NCBI RefSeq assembly: GCF_029227915.1
Contig: NC_079884.1
Coordinates: 10,974,001-11,038,000 of the forward strand
Direction of reading: 5' to 3'
Length of the DNA: 64,000 bases
DNA from: Hydractinia symbiolongicarpus
Taxonomy: Eukaryota; Cnidaria; Hydrozoa; Anthoathecata; Hydractiniidae
Within the stretch, counting starts at the first letter, position 1. Each line of letters opens with the position of its first letter. The notes below the pieces were generated by a model. That model was given only the letters and a program-made list of their open reading frames with translations, made no database searches and was not told where the DNA came from. Positions 61,001 to 64,000 of the stretch are shown here, piece by piece. The position numbers and the translations under genes were made by a program.

Positions 61001-63986
61001 AACTATTAAGCTACATTTCAAACATTATTTTGATGGCCCATAGCTTAGTTGTATGCATGCATAACTTTCGCATTTTGTATGGGAAGACTGGCTTCTATTT
61101 CCCTCGGTGGTGATTCAATATAGCTAGCTGAATATTACCATAGCCCCGGGTTAACCCCCAAGCCATGTGAGGTAAATTAAGGAGATGACACATTGTGTGG
61201 GCCGTTAGATTTTGGAGGGAGATGTTTGATAGAGGAGGACCCTAATTGGGTCTGCAAATAGCTCAAAATGAGCAATCTCTTGGACTCACCATTTGAGGTA
61301 TGACCCCTCCTTGAAGTAATAGACAGGGTATATCCTTTTCAATATTTGTGAGGATAGCCATGTAAAATTCAGCTAGCTAAAAAAAAAAATACTAAATATG
61401 AACTCCGTTGTTTGCATTTTTAGCCGTAAGGTCTTCGACTTTGGAAATTACATAACATGAAAACTTGCTGAAGCGAATTAACAAAAAGGATCTATCGAGG
61501 AAGCCTTCATGGCGACAAACTATTCTTCAGTCTGTCTAGTTGCATATTAATATAATTAGGTTTGTTTTGTATTTAATGACTAATTCCACAGATAACAAAA
61601 AAGATTTTTACTGATTCTGCTAATAAAAGGCATGTGCTGGAGGCTGCACTCATTTTTTTTATTCCAAAATCTATTACACTGGAGGAACCAGTTTATCCAT
61701 TATTGCAAAAGAATATCAACTTTTCTATGTACATATGCATTGTCCAATGAAAAGGAGTAATTGAGAGACAATAAAAGCAAATTGTATATCCATAACATCT
61801 ATGTTTAAAAATGGAAACAAAAACATATTTATAACATATATATATATATATGCACATTTGATGCTTATAATTTCTGCAATATATGTTTGGTTCAGGGTTT
61901 GTTTTATCCAATGGTATATTTAAAGGAGGATCTTAAAGCATAAATGTTGTATATATCGCTATATATGGCTTATATAGTCCACCATATTCCACAATATTCC
62001 TGTTGTGCTTTTTATTTATAGAGGTATATTACCTGATATAATATGTATCTAGTGAATATAGAGTGTAGAGAAGAAAACAAGATACAACAACGGCCATAAC
62101 AAGTGATTTTACCAGTGGCTTTCCAACTATTTCAGTTACCTTTAACTCGTTTTAATTTATACCTCCCATTTCCATAGTCATGGCATAAGGTTCTCTGCAC
62201 TGGAATTTTTAACCCTTAACCCTCTGCAGCTGAGTGAAAAATTTGAAGTAGCTACAAAAGAGACCCTATGGCCGACAATGAAAAGTAAAGCCATCTAATA
62301 TTGTACACCCCAAACCTTGACCTGTGTTGTGATATCATGAATTTTGATGAACTCAGAATTGGCACAATCCAAAATTTTGTAAATGTATAGGATGGGGTAA
62401 CGTCTGAGGTCTAAGCTTTAGGAATTATTGCATACTGATACATTTAAGGGTGTAAATGTATGATGCTAGGAGATTGCTAAGGGCCTTTAATTTCTCAGGT
62501 TATTTTAAAAATTTTATTAGGTGTAGCCACCGTGATTTAGGGCAACTTTTTTTGTGTGTTTAGTGTTGTGTGTGGCAGTGTTGCATTCTGAACACTTATT
62601 TATTCATAAGCTTTAAAATTATCAATAACATCATAGACTTAGAATTTAAACAACAAAAATGACATCATACGAAAAATTTCTAACAGGCTGTTCTTTATAA
62701 TATAATGCAATTGTACTTAAACAAGTTATTGTTGTCACTATTATTGTTAAAAACAATGTTTTTACTGCCAGAGTTGCCATCTTGCTTTGTTTCCTTTTCC
62801 TCTTTATTGTATTTGTGAGTGGCTTTTAGTCACGTCAAGAATACGCAAGCAAGGATGAAGTTAAAATATATATACTTCAGGACACATCAAGCTTATTCTA
62901 TGATGGTTTTTGTTTAATATTTTTGTAGGATGATCCAGTATTCAAACTTTCAAACAAAATCGAGGTTCCTGTTTACACACCAGAGATAGACATAACATGG
63001 TTGTTTCTAATTGGCTTGGCTTCTGCACTGAGATTATACAATTTATCAAAACCTAGCCATGTAGTGTAAGTATTTATACCACTTCTTCTGTAACTGTTGA
63101 ACACATTTTCTCTCTTTTAATTCCAATTCTTCTCAATGCCACCTCACCAGAAAAAACAAAAACAAATTTAAAAAATATGCTTTAAGCATTGAAATTAAGG
63201 GGGCTAAAAATAGATTTCGATTTTAGCTTTAACAAATACACCAAAGTGAAACTAATGGCTGTAAAAAAGTTTATGTGCGCTGAGGGTGGAAGCAACATCT
63301 TAAATCAACTTGACACCTCAAATGACAAAAAACTTAAAATGAAAAAAAGTGAAATACAATATTTGGCATCCTTATAATCAATATAAACACCTACTGGCTT
63401 TTAATTAATTTGTCAGAAAGAGTTTTAAACTTTGAGCTAGTTCTATTCTGAACTTTCTTTTCTCTTGATATTCAATATTTTTCAAACCATATTTTACTGT
63501 TCAAAAATAAAGAATACACCAATTTAAAAATAGTAAGTTTATGCAATAATCAGGGTTTTTTTCAGAAGATTTTAACACATGGATTTAAGGAGAGTATCAA
63601 TAACTGAGAGTTACTTGAACGGTTTTGTAACCCCTTCAACAAACAAATTTTAAAACATATATTTTCAAATATTGTTTAGTTAAATATAACTATTTTTTAA
63701 ACCCACTACCAAGTGCCATTAAGCAGCCCGTGTTTGTCTAATAATGATATTTTGCATGACCTCTTTTTCAGCTATTTTCGCCTTTATTGTGATCACATGT
63801 TTTGTATTTCATATTAAAATTTATTATTTTTACCAGTTGTCAAAAAAGTCTTATTTACAGTATTGTATTTTTATCTGCATAGTTTCGATGAGGTGCATTT
63901 TGGAAGATTTACTTCATATTTTATGCAAAACAGATTTTTTTTTGATGTCCACCCTCCTTTGGGGAAGTTACTCTTGGCTTTAGCAG
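58004..63986 (+). CDS. Protein O-mannosyltransferase, 5' part (partial)
   Basis: Exons seen: 58004-58120 (tentative first exon), 62929-63065 and 63883-63986; the gene runs off the window. Protein O-mannosyltransferases move mannose from dolichol-phosphate mannose to Ser/Thr in the ER, for example on dystroglycan. Exon 2 reads [20 protein letters not shown] (first membrane segment); across the phase-2 junction exons 2 and 3 give [16 protein letters not shown], then [18 protein letters not shown]. The FDE acidic pair and the DVHPPLGK loop are the conserved start of PMT catalytic domains. VVFDEVHFG resembles the PMT1/PMT4 groups (POMT1 side) more than the WDE.HFGK of POMT2. Exon 1 gives a hydrophilic cytosolic tail ([16 protein letters not shown]...) and joins in phase 0; it is supported only by frame, start context and donor GTGTGT. 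Confidence 0.75.
58407..58803 (-). mobile_element. Unsplit copy of the CCTTTACGATAATT TIR element
   Basis: CCTTTACGATAATT (58407-58420) is perfectly inverted at 58790-58803. On the minus strand its sub-terminal parts match those flanking the THAP transposon at 6896-8746, including CTGCGATGGAGTGTTAGTTT and GTATCTTATTATTATTA. It lacks the nested element. Located in intron 1 of the mannosyltransferase gene. Confidence 0.8.
59534..59648. repeat. Tandem pair of a 57-base unit
   Basis: GTGGGAACATTTTGTTC followed by GGTAAGAATAAAAA and ATACACAGTTAAAAACA occurs at 59534 and at 59591. Confidence 0.85.
59934..60282 (-). pseudogene. HQPFS-repeat exon with a frameshift
   Basis: On the minus strand an exon-like block starts after TTGTAATTCCAG (60283) and reads [20 protein letters not shown] and [20 protein letters not shown]. 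At the AAAA run 60128-60131 the sensible frame shifts by one. It then reads [20 protein letters not shown] and [20 protein letters not shown], ending at a TAG at 59934-59936. The HQPFS repeats and the CxxCGG motif look protein-like on both sides of the shift. No family recognised. Either a relic or a sequencing error in a real last exon. Confidence 0.45.
60330..60530. repeat. Minisatellite, unit about 58 bases
   Basis: The unit AAAACATTTCTATC-NCCGTTTTT-GTTCTTAAA-TTTAAAACGCGATCT occurs about 3.5 times with changes. Confidence 0.75.
61136..61372 (+). repeat. SINE-like interspersed repeat, copy 2
   Basis: From CATAGCCCCGGGTTAACCC through CCATGTGAGGTAAATTAAGG, GAGATGACACATTGTGTGGG, GACCCTAATTGGGT and ACAGGGTATATCC to GAGGATAGCCATGTAAAA it parallels 14950-15190. 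No ORF. Confidence 0.6.
62085..62300 (+). repeat. Interspersed repeat, copy 2
   Basis: Matches 56495-56910 over its ends: AGTGATTTTACCAGTGGC, CTTTCCAACTATTTC, TTTTAATTTATACCTCCC and AGTAGCTACAAAAGAGACCC. Confidence 0.5.
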
Positions 63987-64000
63987 GTAAGAAATTTAAC

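Larger units (their letters stand above)
60531..62928. other. Remainder of mannosyltransferase intron 1
   Basis: Holds the second SINE-like copy (61136-61372) and the second copy of the 56495 repeat (62085-62300); otherwise AT-rich without a recognisable gene. Confidence 0.5.

Overview
The window is a gene-poor, AT-rich piece of animal nuclear DNA. Genes are split by introns with GT-AG borders, coding sequence is a small fraction, and most of the rest is decayed transposons and simple repeats. The repeat families and gene content (gypsy and LINE relics, THAP/TTAA transposon, a P2X7-C-terminal-like relic, Ulp1-like relic, O-mannosyltransferase) suggest an early-branching metazoan, most likely a cnidarian. 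This is inference, not proof; no rRNA or tRNA gene was found to anchor it.

Layout. 1-3000: no gene, one small MITE. 3000-5400: a decayed Ty3/gypsy element on the plus strand. 5400-12200: repeats, including a TTAA-flanked, THAP-bearing DNA transposon (6961-8537) nested inside a second TIR element (6896-8746), then another TIR element (about 8764-10806). 13005-25224: a nine-exon plus-strand gene for a 542-residue protein with four divergent copies of a domain I cannot name, an N-myristoylation signal, and a C-terminal tail carrying PSAP, LYPTL and PPSY, the three classical ESCRT/NEDD4 'late-domain' motifs. This is the most interesting item. 25900-29150: a long ATT microsatellite, a tRNA-derived SINE, a minisatellite, a LINE relic and a Ulp1-protease relic. 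31015-37178 and 40212-46321: two complete tandem cytochrome P450 genes on the minus strand with the same six-exon structure and an unusual heme-binding loop. 47500-49800: repeats and a cluster of CCCGGG-centred palindromes. 50100-54800: a minus-strand Ty3/gypsy relic split by a LINE. 58004-63986: 5' part of a protein O-mannosyltransferase gene (plus strand, runs off the window), with an intact copy of the TIR element that serves as the 'empty site' for the THAP transposon insertion, and a minus-strand HQPFS-rich exon with a frameshift, both inside its first intron.

The genes do not form one pathway. Two (the P450 pair) are a local duplication. The four-repeat protein is predicted to sit on the inner face of a membrane and to recruit ESCRT machinery; O-mannosyltransferase acts in the ER membrane. 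Exon borders were read by eye from splice signals, reading-frame continuity and, for the repeats and the P450s, agreement between paralogous copies.
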